A DNA stretch of 64,000 nucleotides from Diplodia intermedia. Its lineage: Eukaryota; Ascomycota; Dothideomycetes; Botryosphaeriales; Botryosphaeriaceae. Where the stretch lies: NCBI GenBank assembly GCA_021495925.1, contig JAKEKT010000018.1, forward strand, positions 62,001 to 126,000, given 5' to 3'. The notes under the pieces are model-generated. The model searched no databases. It had not been told where the DNA came from and worked only from the letters and a program-made list of their open reading frames with translations. A program made the translations under genes and the position numbers. Shown in pieces: positions 34,216 through 46,594 of the stretch; within the stretch, counting starts at the first letter, position 1, and every line of letters begins with the position of its first letter.

Positions 34216-37200
34216 TTCGAAGGAATGTGTAGTCGTAAAGTTTTGAGCGTTAGGGCTGTTGAGAGATCGCTAGACCAGCTGGGCGATGCGAAGGTTGCTT
34301 GGATATGAAGCGTTGGAATGGTCCTTCGTTCCTCGAGAGACAAGGTTCAACAACCGGACAAGGAGTGCTAAGGCTCGGGAACTTCACAGAAGTCGATTGG
34401 TCCTGAAAGGATAGGATGTTCCGCCGCAGGCGTGAACGAAGCAAAGAGACAAGAAGAAAGGTAAAGGGCTAGCCTTGAGGAATGCTCAGAAGAGTAGATG
34501 GGTTGATGATGGGAAGAAAAGCACAACAGTGCGACCAAGACGATACTTATACCAAGCCGACGATCTACGGGCAAGGCCCCTGACCGCAGCACAGAGGCGG
34601 AAACAAGCTTCTCGCACGCTTGGAAGTGGTACGGTCTAAGGCAGCCCGCATGCCGTCGGCAGCATCTGGCGCCACAGCGGGCCTGTGTGCCAGGCACAGG
34701 CTGGTAGAGGGCGCATGTCGGGCAGGATTCCCCACGTCCGTAGCTGCGCGGTTACGGCACCGCGCCGAAGGGACAGAGCTCGTCGATGAGAGGCAAGACC
34801 TCTGGAACCGATCAGCAAAGGTGCGACAGGAAGCAAACGCCAGGCTCCCCCGTTGCCTGAACGGGAAGAGGAGCCCGGCCACGGACGCGGCAGGGCGGCG
34901 GGCGGGCCAGCACGGGCGCGAGACAGTGGCCATGCGGACGGAGGGATTGGCTGTGCGGGTTTAGGGGCGTGCGTTTCGAAACGGCAGTCTGCGTAGCAGC
35001 GTGCGGTGGGAGGAGGTGAGAGAGAGGGTCCGCGTCGACACCCTGGCACGGCTGGCCCAGACGTATCGATAGCAAGCCTCTGGATCCCTGCGTGCGCTCA
35101 GGAACGCCAATCGCGCACCGCAGAGACGCACATCCTCTGCCAGCCAGGGCCCACCGCCTTTACCCTAACCGGCAACGCTCGCATGCTGCCAGCGCGGTCA
35201 GGGCCCGCGCGGCCGTCTGGTTGGCCACCCGCCTGAAAGGTCTTCTGTTCTGAAACCGACCGACTGCCAACGTTGTCAGCTCTAAGCACTTTGGTACGAG
35301 GACATGCTTCCCCGCGGCCCGCCGCCTTGACCGCCCGCAGCTGGCCGTGTTCGTTTGCTCCGACAGCGTCGGGTGCGCATAGCAGCAGCGTCGCCATCGC
35401 CGAGCCGAGCACCGTGGACGGCCGTACCGACGGTGGCAGTGTGGCCTGCCGTGCGCGATGACGTCCGGCAGCCGCGCTTTTTTCGTCGCGGTCTGCAATG
35501 CGGCCGAGCAGGCGGCTGGGGGGTCGACTGATCGCCGGCCTCCACGGCCTGAAACTTCTGGCTCGCACGCGGAGCCAGACCCACGGTAGGCTCAACCGCC
35601 ACCACACCTGCCGGAGCGAGGAAATTCGCCGTGGTTTTCTTTCGTCCTTCCTGTCGCTTCTCCTGATCCGGTTGCCACCCCGCACCGGAACCATGACCGA
35701 AGCTTCGCGGCCGCTGCCGCGGCCCAACAGGATTGGCCGGGTGCAAAATTGAAGTGTGTCCAAGCTCGCAAGTGCAGTTTCGCAGGAGCGGGAATTGGGT
35801 GACAAGTCCACAGCGTTTGTTCCTTGCAGCTGCGGGCGACTGAGCGACGCCGAAGAGCGCACGGCAGAAGCGCCACGCCGGGACCAGGCGAGCGCCGGCC
35901 GCGTCCCCTGCGCAAGTGTTGCTGGTGCAGAGTTGCACAGGCGGCTCAGGGCTGCGCACTGCAGCAGCATCGAGCGGCTGTGAGCGGCCGGCGTTGAGGT
36001 TGCGTCAGTGCAGCCGATGCAGATGGGCGGGTGATCGGGCGGCACAGCAAATAGGGTGCGCCCAAAGGCCGGAGACGAGAGGGCTCGCCAGCCCTACGCT
36101 CCTCCGCGTCGCATTTCCCTGCTCTGTGCGGAACGATTGGCTGCGGCCGCCATCACGAAGCGCCGCCTGCCCTGACCGCCTCGGTCGGCCCGACACACGT
36201 TGCCCTCGGCCTGTCGCTGTCCGCAAGACGTGGCCGCCCTCTCGTTCCGTTTGCGTCACGCAGGTCGCAAGCTCATGGGTCCTCTGCGAATGGTCGCTAT
36301 TGCTGCTCTACACGCTGCCTACGAAACCTGTACCCGAGTTTCAGCCTCCGATCCATCCCCACGCCAGTTGACCGCCCTCCGCACTCTGTCTCCCCAGAGA
36401 CTGTTTCCAGCAACCTTCAGCGCTGCCCCCTGCAGCGCCTATGAATGCCTTGTGGCTGCCCGCCTGAGAAGCGCAGCATTGAAACTGCCATGCCGATCCA
36501 GCAACCCTGCACCGACAGCGGCGGCAAAAACACGAAGTCGTGGCTGGCCGCATGCTCATCATCCAAGACACGTCCTGCGCATACACGTACACACGTCCGA
36601 CTCCACCCCAGCGGCTATGCTCCTGAGTCACCTGCCCAACCACCACCGCTACCCTCCCTCAGCTCTTCACTCGTCGGCGACTCCGTACCGCAGGCCTGCC
36701 ATCGATCCTCCACGCTTGAGCCCAGCGCCTCGCGCGCCCAGCGCCGGTCGCATGCCAATCCCAGCCGGGAGCAGTGACCTCCCGCCGGCGGCTACGGGGC
36801 ACGCGGGCAATCCATGGCCTCAGCCACAGCTCAAAGGCATGGCTGGCACGTCCGCCTGCCACCGCTTGGACCCTTGAGTGTGCCGGCCGGCGGCAACAGG
36901 GCTCAGGCCGCCTCCCCAACATCGCCACACGTTGCTGCGTCGTCACGTTTCAGACTTTGATTGCGAGGTGAAGGGTGTCTTCCGGCTGGTGGATGCGTCC
37001 AAGGGGATCGACGCCGTCCTTGTGTCCTGTCTCTGGGAGCCCATGGGTCGGCGCGTGCGTTCGCCGCGCTCTGTCCTCTGCGTGCTCCCGCGGGGCTGGA
37101 CGTTGTGGCTGTGCGCGCTTGGATCTGGTTCTTACTCCGCTCGCCGCAATCATGCCACGAGACGGACCACCTTCCTTTCTGCATGAGTTTCGTCATCGGA

Positions 37201-37280
37201 AGCGGTTGGCTCCGGTCCTTGCGCGCAACACGGGAACAGGGTGCCTCGAGGGTGACATTCGGAAGTGCCGCGACGCAAAT
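34216..37280. other. Long GC-rich upstream region of the LPMO gene
   Basis: These 3.1 kb separate the LPMO start from the 3' end of the DUF3433 gene. The stretch 34560-36960 is GC-rich, with overlapping frames on both strands and no protein-like sequence. CCAAT pentamers occur on the minus (LPMO) strand near 34395, 34945, 35731 and 36135, and on the plus strand near 35108 and 36755. It is probably an extended promoter region. Confidence 0.5.
34546..34551 (-). promoter_or_regulatory. Possible TATA box of the LPMO gene
   Basis: TATAAG is read on the minus strand (in ggtataagtatc), about 330 bases upstream of the LPMO start. The distance implies a leader of roughly 300 nt, which is long but possible. 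The call rests on the motif alone. Confidence 0.35.
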
Positions 37281-40200
37281 TTAGATCATTCCACCCTCGA
37301 CCACTTGACCTCGGCCCACCAGTTTGTTCTTCAGTTGACAGAGTCTTGTTGACCATGTCTTCTTCTCCTTCTCCTGTTGCTGCTGAGCCACCCCTGCCCC
37401 GCCCCTGCCTGCTTCCTCAGAGTCCGACGCTGATGTTATTTGGCCTGTAGTCGTCTTCCTCAACCTCGTGAAGAATGGCTGTCGTTCGATTCCAATGTGC
37501 GCCTTCCTGTCCGTCCCGATAAACGACCCGAATCCGTATTTGTGACCCATCTGCTGGACCTGCTGGTTCCGACTACCTGCCGACATGGCCGACATCCCTT
37601 GAAGATCGAGGACAGCGTGGCTCGCGGCAAAATATGCGATGTTCGAGGCGATTGTAGTCGGCAGTCGCGGCAAAAACTTCCAGGGACGGCGAGCGTATAC
37701 GATGGTTGCGACGATGATGTATAGGCCGATGATGGTTTCAGCAATGATGAACATGGCCGTGGACATAAAGATGCGTGTCTCCGGTTTGATGTTGTAGCCT
37801 TCCACGGTGAGGTCCGTTGCCTGGGGGAACAACAGACGGGCATTGGCACTAAAAGACAGCGCCACGAGTTCTGTGTAGATGTTGGCGAACGGTTCTGCCG
37901 CTTCGTTGAAAGATGGAACGGGGGCAGCTGGGTCAATCAGCCGATTCGTGTCGTATGTTTCCCTGATCAAGTAGTTGTAGAAGTCATCTGGAAAGGAGTC
38001 GTTGTGCCAGTTGAACGCGAACGTGCCGCTGTCGCTCAAGTTTCGACTGTACTCCATCATGTAATTGATGTACTTGGCTGCCTCTGAGGGTGATTGCTTG
38101 AAGAAGTCGCCTGAGGATTCGTCAGTGTATCGGATATTGGATGCATTCTGGACAGTTCCAAAACTGTCAACGATGACTTCCGCTAAGCCAGTCTTGATAT
38201 ACGGTCGGCATGCAATGAAGGTGGACTCCAATGAGTGGAAGGTCACGTTTGAGATATCTTCGTCGGTAACGGTGTAGTTCTCCCGTCTGGTGGCATTTCC
38301 TCTCTGCCATGCCGACACGGTGTATTCGCTGTCGCATAGTCGTGCGGTCCATTCAGCGGCGAAGAGACTGTTTGGGATTCCTCCGTAATCAATCTGCTGA
38401 CGCTCGTTGCAGGTGGGGAGTTCATCACCAAAGTTGATGTTGAAGGTGTAGTTGGCGGCCAGGCCGTTTGAGCTCATCGTGTGCTGGACTGAATTTGACC
38501 CTTTCCCCTCCTGAAGCTGGATGCAAGACATCTCAACCCCGTACGCTCTCGTATCAGCTTTGTGCATCCAAGTGTTGTTGTGCGTTGTCTCGTTGAACGG
38601 CATGTAGTACATGCGCCCATCGGTCCAGGAAGACAACGGCGTTCCGGCTGTCAAGTTTGACATCGCGACATAGAAGTGATCGGTGACGGTACGGTTGAAT
38701 AGAACTGTCTCAAAGCCTGTGTCGGTGTTGTTAAGAGCAGTGAGGTCCATAGTAGGTTCGAGAGGTTGGGTGAAAGTGGCCTTGTGCGCCACGCTGGCAA
38801 TGTCTTCGTTGAATAAGCCATTGAAAGCTACGGCCAAAACATTAGACAAAAGAGCCATCCAGCAGACAGCAGCAAGGACCCAATGGCGCGCCTTCATAGC
38901 TTTGAAGAAGGTAAGCTGCGGTGGCAGAGAAATGTAGTCGACTGTGATGGAACTAGAAGGACTCGACTTGCCCCGGCGGAGGTCTTCGAATGGCTGAAGT
39001 GTACAGAGAAGACGATTGAGTACAACCCACGCAGGCTCGATGACGGTTGCTATCGCAGTAGGAATATAGTTCTCCACTAGCTGACGGACGAATCGGTTAG
39101 TTGACGGAAGGGGTAACCCTAAAATAAGGTCAGTACTACTTTCGTAGGAACGAAATTTGATTACGCACCATTTTCCCGCTTCGACTTGACAAAGTAGAAA
39201 GCAAAGACAATGAGCATAGCGATGTTCATGCCAATGAAGATAAGACCCGTTACCAGCCGCAACTCAAGAGGCCTCACACCGCCGACGAATGGAGAAGACC
39301 TGCTCAAGTCGGTTGTGGCTCGATGCTCCAGGAGATTATCGGGATCTTTCAGTTGCAGCTGGAATCCACTGTTGGCATCGGATTTTGTCAGGCCGAACTT
39401 CCTCTTCTTAATCGCATCCTTCAGTTCTTTATCCGTTGATTGATCATGACCCTTCAAAAAGGCAAGTAAGTCTTCCTGCTCGGCAACAAGAGCCATCATC
39501 GATCCTATGTTTCCGGGGTTTGACGATAGGTTCCGAGGTCTGGCCATGGAAATGTAGAGTAAAAAAGCGGCGAAAATGATGACAAGGCCCAGTAGACCTT
39601 CAACCAGATAGGCAAAAGCAGGAACGACTGTGACTGCCCTTGAAGTGTATTGTCGAACCCCCGTCGTAGCTGTCGAGCTGTCCAGTTCGCTGCTCAAAAC
39701 GTCCACCATCTGACGAGAAAACAACAGACGGTACGCGGCTTGATAGGAAGCTTTCAAAAGGTCCGGATCCAGATAGTCGATAGCCGAGCGCTGATACGCA
39801 GCAATCGCAAAGCCAGCCATCGGTCCCAGATATGTGAGGTCCAAATTCATATCTTGTACCTGGTCCTTCATCGACGGCCAGCTGATAATGGGATAATCAC
39901 CTCGGTTCTTGAATCGCTGCCTACCCGAACTCATGCCCCACTCGAAGTTGGTGGTGTTAAAGAGGTTTTCGCGCAGAGGCATCTTGGGTCCAGTAGCGAC
40001 AACGTGGACTGGGCTTTTTCCGGCCACAGATACGGTGGCGTTGACGGCTTGGCTGAAGTATGTCGGTTCGCAGTAGAGTGCTGTCTCTTCCTTGATTTCA
40101 GCAACCGGAGAATCGTATGGAGATGTGGGCTTGTATGTCGCGTCCTTCTGTGTCCATTGGACCAGGAACTTGTGAGTAGTATTTGCGCCACAACTGGCGC

Positions 40201-41345
40201 CTAGGTACCAATCGGCGAAACCATCCTCGTAGCCGTAGCCTACGTAGATGGTTGCGAATTCCTTGTCCGTGTCCGAGGGATACGTAGGGTGGTCCACGTT
40301 GCAGTCTTCCGTTTGGTAGGAGACGATTCCAGAATCGTTTAGCTTCCGAGGCTGTATGCATTCCACGTCAACGGAATACATTAGGGTGGGCGCCGTCCAT
40401 GTCTCCGCGTCTTTTGTATCTGCCAGAGCGTCCAAGGGGCCGAAGGGGGCAAGCATGTAGTCTCTGGTCATGAAAGCTGGCAAAGTCTCATTCAGCCAGG
40501 CAATGTTGTAGGCCGACTGTGCGTACGTGGCTGTGAGGCCGGCTTGTTGCTCTGCAAGGGAAAGGTGGCCGGTTGACTGGGCCATAGGCATGGTGAAAGT
40601 TCGGTTGATGGTGTCGGTGGCGAAGATGCCTGCTTGACTGGGTGTTACTCCCCAAAATATAAGGACCATTGCGAACGAGGCCGTGAAAACAGGCCAGTGT
40701 CTTTCTGGGTCAGCAACAACACATCAAGCGTCACGGTAGGCCATCACTCACTTGCTTCGAATTGCCTTGAGCGGTACGGATGCTACAAACTCAAAGGGAT
40801 ATTGCAACAACAACGAATCCTTCCCCGAGGCTCCACCTTCTTTTGATAGCTGATAGTAGGGTTCAAGTCGCTTCGCGTCGAGGTCAATCCATGTCCACAG
40901 AAAGCTGTAGAGGACTGCAACGATAGTGGGGAGATAGAGGTATGAGAAGGATTTGTTAAGAGGAAGGTCGTTGATATCTGCTGCGAAGATGATGCCGTCA
41001 TCGTGTTGGCTGTTGGCAAGCAGAATTTGGACAACAGCAATCAGTCCTCCGGAAATGAGGATGACGATAGTGAGAATCGGCGCGTTTAAGGTTATTGGTT
41101 TCCAAACGCGTGCAGGCCCTGAGCAGCAATTAGATAACACCTTCCAAAGGCCAACTGGCTCTGGATATTCGGGAGTGCTTACGGTCTTCATGGTCTTGTT
41201 TGTTCCCGCCGGAGCCAAATTTCCTAAGCAGGGCTCTGAAAGGGCGTCCGACGTTCGATCGGCTCGCAGGGTCTGACGGTCGGCGATCGGTGCGCCCTTG
41301 AAAATCACCGGCGACGGCATCAGAATAAGGAGGTGGGGTATCCAT
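37281..41345 (-). CDS. Large multi-spanning membrane protein of the fungal DUF3433 family
   Basis: Four exons (41345-41183, 41118-40752, 40700-39169, 39118-37281) encode 1299 residues. The start MDTPPPYSDAVAGDF has a PPxY-like motif (PPPY), as expected for ubiquitin-ligase binding. About eight hydrophobic segments appear, among them APILTIVILISGGLIAVVQI, YLPTIVAVLYSFLWTW, VFTASFAMVLIFWGV, LVEGLLGLVIIFAAFLLYI, LVTGLIFIGMNIAMLIVFAF and FIIAETIIGLYIIVATIVYA. They enclose two large, N-glycosylation-rich (NxS/T) domains that are probably extracytoplasmic. The protein has two similar halves, each opening with a PF/PQ-rich loop and a KxRHW/KHW transmembrane start, as in DUF3433. Junctions restore PARVWKPITLNAP, SKHWPVFTASF and ENGLPLPSTNRFVRQL. 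The function of the family is unknown; it is restricted to fungi. It is probably at the plasma membrane or in the secretory pathway. Confidence 0.88.
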
Positions 41346-42879
41346 TTGGGGGTATCAAGTAGGGAAACGGGAAAAGCACAAAACACGCTTCGAAATCACT
41401 GCGTTCACCAGGAATACGTGGGAACAAGGAGGAACGAGAGGGGAGCGAAGTAACCCGATTCGGAAATAGCAAAAGTTGGAGAAGGAGAGACATGAGTTCT
41501 GCGGACATGTAGTACTACCTATGAATGAAATCGTGCGGCACAGCAGCGCTGGGATCTAGCCGCCGCTATGGGGATCTGAGGCGTCTGATTTGTCGGCGGG
41601 GCCAAAATTAGTGCTTGACTTGAGCGGGTCCAGGTGCTACAACCAATCCGGCGGGTCGGCCATCTCGGTAGCGAGCATTTGGCGCGGGCGCAGGTCGAGC
41701 ATTGATGAGGAAGCTCCATCTGACATGAAAATGTCCGTGGTCATTGTGCCAAAAGCCTCCTCGACAGCACGCATGCGCAGCATGCTTGCGCCCGAGGAAT
41801 GCGTGAAAAAGGCTCGGGGTGAGTGGAGCGAGGCGAAGGTTGATGGGCATTACAGCTGCTGTGCCGCATCCGTCTCGGGAAAGATCTGTTCGCTTCTGCC
41901 AAAAGTAGAGAGCTGGCGCCTAAAATCGCTTGGCATAAGGCACAGCCATGCGTGTGAAGACTCCGTGCTCGGTACGCTTCTGCGGTTAAGGGTCTTCCTC
42001 AAATGGTGTTGTGGTTTCTCCCATTTAGAAGATGGCATCGTCGACCGTTGACAGTCCCCGGTTGGTGAACCGTGGATTCGACTGATTTAATATTCTTGGA
42101 CTGTCCCGCAAACCCGAGGGCGGAGGGAGTCTACGCTGCATGCTCATCCTTCTGCTGGATTCATTAGAGGGACAGCGTGTAGTAATCCGTAGTGCGAGCT
42201 CGAAGGGCGGTGATGTGCTGTGCCGCGTCTGTCTGATCCAAGCGAACATGTCGGCGGCTATTTGTCTTGGCAATCGGCGACAGTCAGCTGTGCGAGCTCA
42301 AACAAAGATGGCAGAGCACAGGACGTCGGTGTGTTGGTGAACTGGAAAAAGAGAAGATTCAATTGATACTGATCCCCGGAACAGCTTGCTAGATATTTGT
42401 AGGTATGTTGTTTGTATGCTTTGGAGGATTCCAAATCACGTGATATACCGGGGGGATTGTGACTCGGTCCCTACATATGTGATTCGGCAAGGATTAAGCG
42501 GGAGCAGATCTAAATTCATACTGTGGAGCAGAAAATATGGACATCCAGTGAGCACTCATTGGCTCCCGACATGGGCGCAGGCCGACAGAGGACGTGCGGT
42601 GCGAGGCGTGGGTGCGCCCATCATCTGCACGAGTTGCTCATGAGCATTTGAGGACATCCCGGGCTAGGGTGTGATCAGGAATCCCTGGTGGAGGCAGCAG
42701 AGAGACATGACTGTGTGGTGTGCGATGGCAGGCGGCGACAGGCGTCGATGGAATGACGCGGCCAAGGTGCGGCAGGAACGGGAGCACGGGCCAGCGCGGG
42801 CGCGCATTCGCATCAGCATCACCGCGCACCTTAACCCTCCCGCTTCCACATCCCCCGCCTCAACACCGCTGCATTCGCC
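41346..42879. promoter_or_regulatory. Divergent intergenic region of 1.5 kb
   Basis: This lies between the start codons of the DUF3433 gene (minus) and the CID gene (plus), so it holds both promoters. It has mixed composition with only short frames. The last ~50 bases before the CID start are C-rich (cctcccgcttccacatcccc), like other leaders in this window. Confidence 0.55.
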
Positions 42880-44682
42880 ATGGCTGCGACTCGCCCCGCC
42901 ACGGCCCAGGCCGCGCCGCCGCCGTCCCTGGTCGTTGCCAAGACCATGCTCACTGCCGCTCTAATGCGCGCCGATCCCGCCGCCGTCGCAAAGGACGACA
43001 TCCAGAGCTTCCACACCCTGCTCGACGCAGCCCTCCTCACCTGCTCGCCCGCCAATCTCCAGGTTTGATCTCAACCCAAGACGGCCGTGATCGCACAGAC
43101 TAAAGCCCACGCCCCGCTACAGAACTGCAAGGATTGGCTACTGAAGAACACTGTAAAGTCCCCCAAGCGCATCGACGCCTTGGGCAAGTACCTGGCCAGG
43201 CTGGCCCAGAGCTTGGCCGATCCCTCCGCTCCGCGCTCCTCTTCCAAGCGCGATGCGCCCTCAAACAGGCGCAAGGTGCTGCATGTGCTTTACCTGCTGC
43301 ACGATCTTGTGCACCACCTCACAACCCACGGCGGCCAGCCTACCCAGCTGACCAAGCCTCTTGAGCCACATCTTGAGCTGATCTTCACCACTGCACTGTC
43401 GCTCCAGCTGCCCGGCAAACCGAAGCTGCGCCAGCGCCTCGCCAAACTCACTGCGCTGTACCAAGATAGCAACCTTTACAGCAACAGCTACCGCGACCGC
43501 ATATCCAAGGCTCTGAAGGATGCCACTGTCCCGGCCCCCGCCAAGCCTGTACCGCCAAAAGCTCTCACAACCTCATCCTCCAAGGAAGCTCCCTACGTCC
43601 TTCCGCCCTTCCATGGAGAGCCCGATAGCCCGTGGTACGACTTGCCTGCTGGTGCTCTCATGCCGCACATCCGTCCCAACGACCCTCGTCCCATCAACCC
43701 TCACAATATCAAGGCAGTGGATTTGCGGAACAGGACGGCCGAGATGGGCCTGATAAATGCCGTCAAGGATCTGTTGGCCTACTCCGAGAGTCTGTACACC
43801 GAGGATGAAGGCATTGTGGCGGATATCGACATGATGGGCCAGCCACTGGTCCGCGACGAGCTCACTGGCGAAGTTATCGTCACCGAAGGATACTACGGCT
43901 GGTCGGTGGAGTTTTGCGAGAGAATGAAGAAGAGGAGAAGGGAGACAAAGTCCAGGGACCGTGGTGGCAGGTCTGGCAGGAGTCAGAGCATCTCTTCCAG
44001 AAGTCGGAGCCGGAGCCTCAGTGGAGACCGTGGTAGGAGTAGGTCCCGGGAGAAGAAGAGGCGGTACAGTCCATCCAGAAGCAGGAGCCGCAGTGAGAAG
44101 CGCCGACGGGACATGAGCCGCTCGTACTCCCGGCCAAGGACCGGCCTTGGCGGTGGTCGTAGAGGCTCACCTTCGCGATCTCCCTACCGTTCCCGCTCCC
44201 GATCTCCAGGTCGGAACCGCAACTACCGCCGGTCGCCTCCACCCTCGCACAGGACCGGGCCTAGCCAATCCCCTCCGTTCCCTCAGCAACCTCCGCCTCA
44301 CCCGTACTCCGCCCAAGGCCAATATTTCCCTCCACCTCCGCCTCAGCAATTCCCTGGCCAGTTCCCAGGCTTTCCGAACTTCCCTCATCCACCACCACCT
44401 CCGCCCAACTACAATGGTCCGTGGCCACCGCCACCGCCACCGCCCATAGGCCCCAATGGCAACTTCAGCAACCAGTTTCCCCCATTTCCTCCACAGCAAC
44501 CCAACATGCCCATGGGATATCCAATGCCGGGCGTGCCACCTCCACCGCCTCCGCCTAACTACCCACCTGGTCAGCATTGGCAACAGCAACAGCAGGCTTG
44601 GAGTCCTCCGCCGCAACAAGGTGGTGGCCAACAATGGCAGCAGAACAATGGATATGACCGCGGCCGTGGAAGGCGGTATTAG
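42880..44682 (+). CDS. CID-domain RNA-processing protein with RS and Pro-rich regions
   Basis: Two exons (42880-43062, 43123-44682) encode 580 residues. The N-terminal ~145 residues form a CTD-interacting domain (CID/RPR, earlier DUF618): DDIQSFHTLLDAALLTCSPA, then NLQ joined to NCKDWLLKNTVKSPKRIDAL, then RKVLHVLYLLHDLVHHL. Such domains bind the phosphorylated RNA polymerase II C-terminal domain. Residues ~285-375 are rich in RS/SR pairs. The C-terminus is Pro/Gln/Asn-rich with poly-Pro runs and ends in RGRGRRY. This order recalls metazoan CHERP and SCAF proteins, pointing to splicing or 3'-end processing. I placed the acceptor at GCTACAG|AACTGC rather than at the nearer GCACAG. It gives the conserved CSPANLQ-NCKDW join, a CTAAA branch site and a 60-nt intron instead of 36 nt. 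Confidence 0.88.
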
Positions 44683-45661
44683 AGCAAGGGTGTGCATCTT
44701 GAGCGGTGTAGTTTGGATCGTTGTCATTTGCGTTGGTATTGGATGTAGTGAACCCAAGAATGAGACCCATTGGTCATGGTTCTGAGCCGAGATACTCATG
44801 AATTGTAATTCGGCTGCAACGAAGTAGAAGGATTTCAATGCAGTTAAAAATCAAGCCGTAAACATGTCAGCCGTCACTACGGATGAGAATATTCCGACCA
44901 TTTCGGAAGTCTTTCCCTTAGGAACAGAGCACCCTACTTACGCGGATGGTTGAGAACTGCGTCTAGATGGTACTGTTAATCTAAAACCATCATTTACCAC
45001 ACTCTGATCGCTGCCTGCTGGCCGCTACTTTTCCTTGCTTTGAAGTTATCCACTTTCGGCCATCTACCCTTTTTCCTCTAACATTTGACTGCCCGCTCCC
45101 GCTACGCGCTGTCAAGTCTCAAGTCTCTACCCTAGCACCTCGCTCAGTTCCTTCCCCTGTCTCTAGTAATTTGAAGAAGCAAAGAGTTGCGAATAATAGC
45201 GGTCAAAAGAACTCGGTTCTGTTAGCCTGGTGTCTTTACCAACACCTGCTTTTTTTTTCATTGCTTAGTATTAAAAAAAACCTGGTTCCGGTTTCTTCTG
45301 GACATCAAACTTCCTTTTCAGTATATTCTTCGGGGCAAGGGAGGTGGCGATGATTCTGGCGATGGCGATAGCGGTAATTGGAACGATCAAGGTGCTGCTT
45401 AATCTCACTGGTTTCATGGTGGTCAAAAATACTCTTCTTCGGGTGGCACTCCCATGTGGCATGAGCTGCTGCTCTCGGAAAGTGCTCTGACTACTGAACA
45501 ACCATCAAACGCCACACAAGAGATAAGTCTCTCGTCCCTTCCCTTAGGTAGTAGCACGACCACCATGGTATATGGAAGTTCGACCGAGATGCCTGCCCTC
45601 CGCCACCGACACTCCCCGTCCATCCCGCCGCACCTTTCTCCCCCCCAACTTCACAACGTCA
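44683..45661. other. Convergent 3' intergenic region
   Basis: This lies between the 3' ends of the CID gene and the Yih1 gene. It contains short T and A homopolymer runs near 45250 and 45270, suited to transcript ends. Just past the Yih1 stop the plus strand is C-rich because of the G-rich minus-strand tail of that gene. No other gene is seen. Confidence 0.55.
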
Positions 45662-46594
45662 CTACCTCTTCCCCTTCTTCTTCCCCCCACCACCACCCTC
45701 CTTCTTCTCCTCCCTCACGAACCCGCCGGCCACGACCGCATCGCGCGCGGCCTGGTTGATGAGGCGGAAGCGGTCGGGCCCGAGCTGGACGCCGCCGTAC
45801 CACCTCGTCACGACGACGACGACGTCCCAGGCGTCCATGAGCTGCAGCAGGTGCAGCAGGCGGCCGCCGGCGGCCGCCTCGCCGTCGTCGTCGCAGTCCT
45901 GGTACTGGGCGCCGGCGCGGCCGCGGATGCGCCACGCGGTGATGTTGTGCGTCGCGCGCGCCGCCTTCTTGTCCGTCGCGAGCAGGTGCGCGATGCAGCG
46001 CTTGGCCTCGTCGACGCCGCCGGTGCACGCGGCCGCGCGCCCGAGGAAGACCGACTTCTTCTCCGTCAGCGGCTCGCTCAGCGCCCACGCCGGCGGCGGG
46101 CCCAGCTCCTCGGCCCGCGTCGTCGTCATCTGCGTCGTCGGTGGTGCGTCCTCAGCCCCGCCGTGCTCGTTGCCGGAATGGTGGTGGTGATGTTCGTGGG
46201 AGGAGGAGGTCAAACCATTTTCTTCCTGCTCTTGCATCGCCGCGCGCTCGCGCTCCACCATCGCGCCCACGTCGTCGAGCACGTCGAAGACGCACGGCTC
46301 GCCGGGCCGGTAGACCCGCGCCAGCACCTCGCGGACCACATCGACCACCTTGGTGCCGAAGCCCTTGGGCACGTCGTCGCCCACGCTCTGCGTGCCCAGC
46401 ACCGAGGGCGGCGCGTCCGGGTAGTCGGCGGGGAAGGCCAGGCGCAGCGTGATTGACGGCAGCGACGGCAGGCGCAGGGCGCAGACGGTGGCCGCCGACG
46501 ACTCTTTGCTCTCGGTGTTTGCCGTGGCCGTCAGGGTCGCCTCGTCGTAGATGGAATTTATCGACGTGATTTCATCTTCGAGGTCTTGGTTCAT
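45662..46594 (-). CDS. yih1: Yih1/IMPACT homologue, Gcn2 inhibitor
   Basis: A single exon of 310 residues. The N-terminal ~105 residues form an RWD domain (MNQDLEDEITSINSIYDEAT, ITLRLAFPADYPDAPPSVLG), the fold that lets Yih1 compete with Gcn2 for Gcn1. A His-rich linker (HEHHHHHSGNEH) separates it from the C-terminal ancient IMPACT/UPF0029 domain, which starts at about residue 180 (KKSVFLGRAAACTGGVDEAK) and includes ATHNITAWRIRG and VVVVTRWYGGVQLGPDRF. The family inhibits Gcn2 and so dampens the amino-acid starvation response, and it also binds actin. The last residues are Gly/Lys-rich. The ORF is intact and its length (310) is slightly above that of yeast Yih1. The protein should be cytosolic. 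Confidence 0.93.
   Translation of the reverse strand: MNQDLEDEITSINSIYDEATLTATANTESKESSAATVCALRLPSLPSITLRLAFPADYPDAPPSVLGTQSVGDDVPKGFGTKVVDVVREVLARVYRPGEPCVFDVLDDVGAMVERERAAMQEQEENGLTSSSHEHHHHHSGNEHGGAEDAPPTTQMTTTRAEELGPPPAWALSEPLTEKKSVFLGRAAACTGGVDEAKRCIAHLLATDKKAARATHNITAWRIRGRAGAQYQDCDDDGEAAAGGRLLHLLQLMDAWDVVVVVTRWYGGVQLGPDRFRLINQAARDAVVAGGFVREEKKEGGGGGKKKGKR

Noticed and set aside
32902..34308. 468-codon open frame on the plus strand opposite the LPMO gene
   Set aside because: It mirrors the codon pattern of the LPMO gene (many GNC codons leave the antisense open). The protein is low-complexity Gly/Ala/Arg/Val, while the minus strand gives a perfect AA11 protein with signal peptide.
43063..43098. 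Shorter 36-nt intron option in the CID gene
   Set aside because: It keeps the frame but inserts eight residues into the conserved CSPANLQ-NCKDW helix and leaves a very short intron. The 60-nt version restores the motif and has a branch site.
45662..46456. Long plus-strand frame (from 45572) opposite the Yih1 gene
   Set aside because: It is an antisense shadow of the GC-rich IMPACT coding region; the minus strand gives clear RWD and IMPACT domains.
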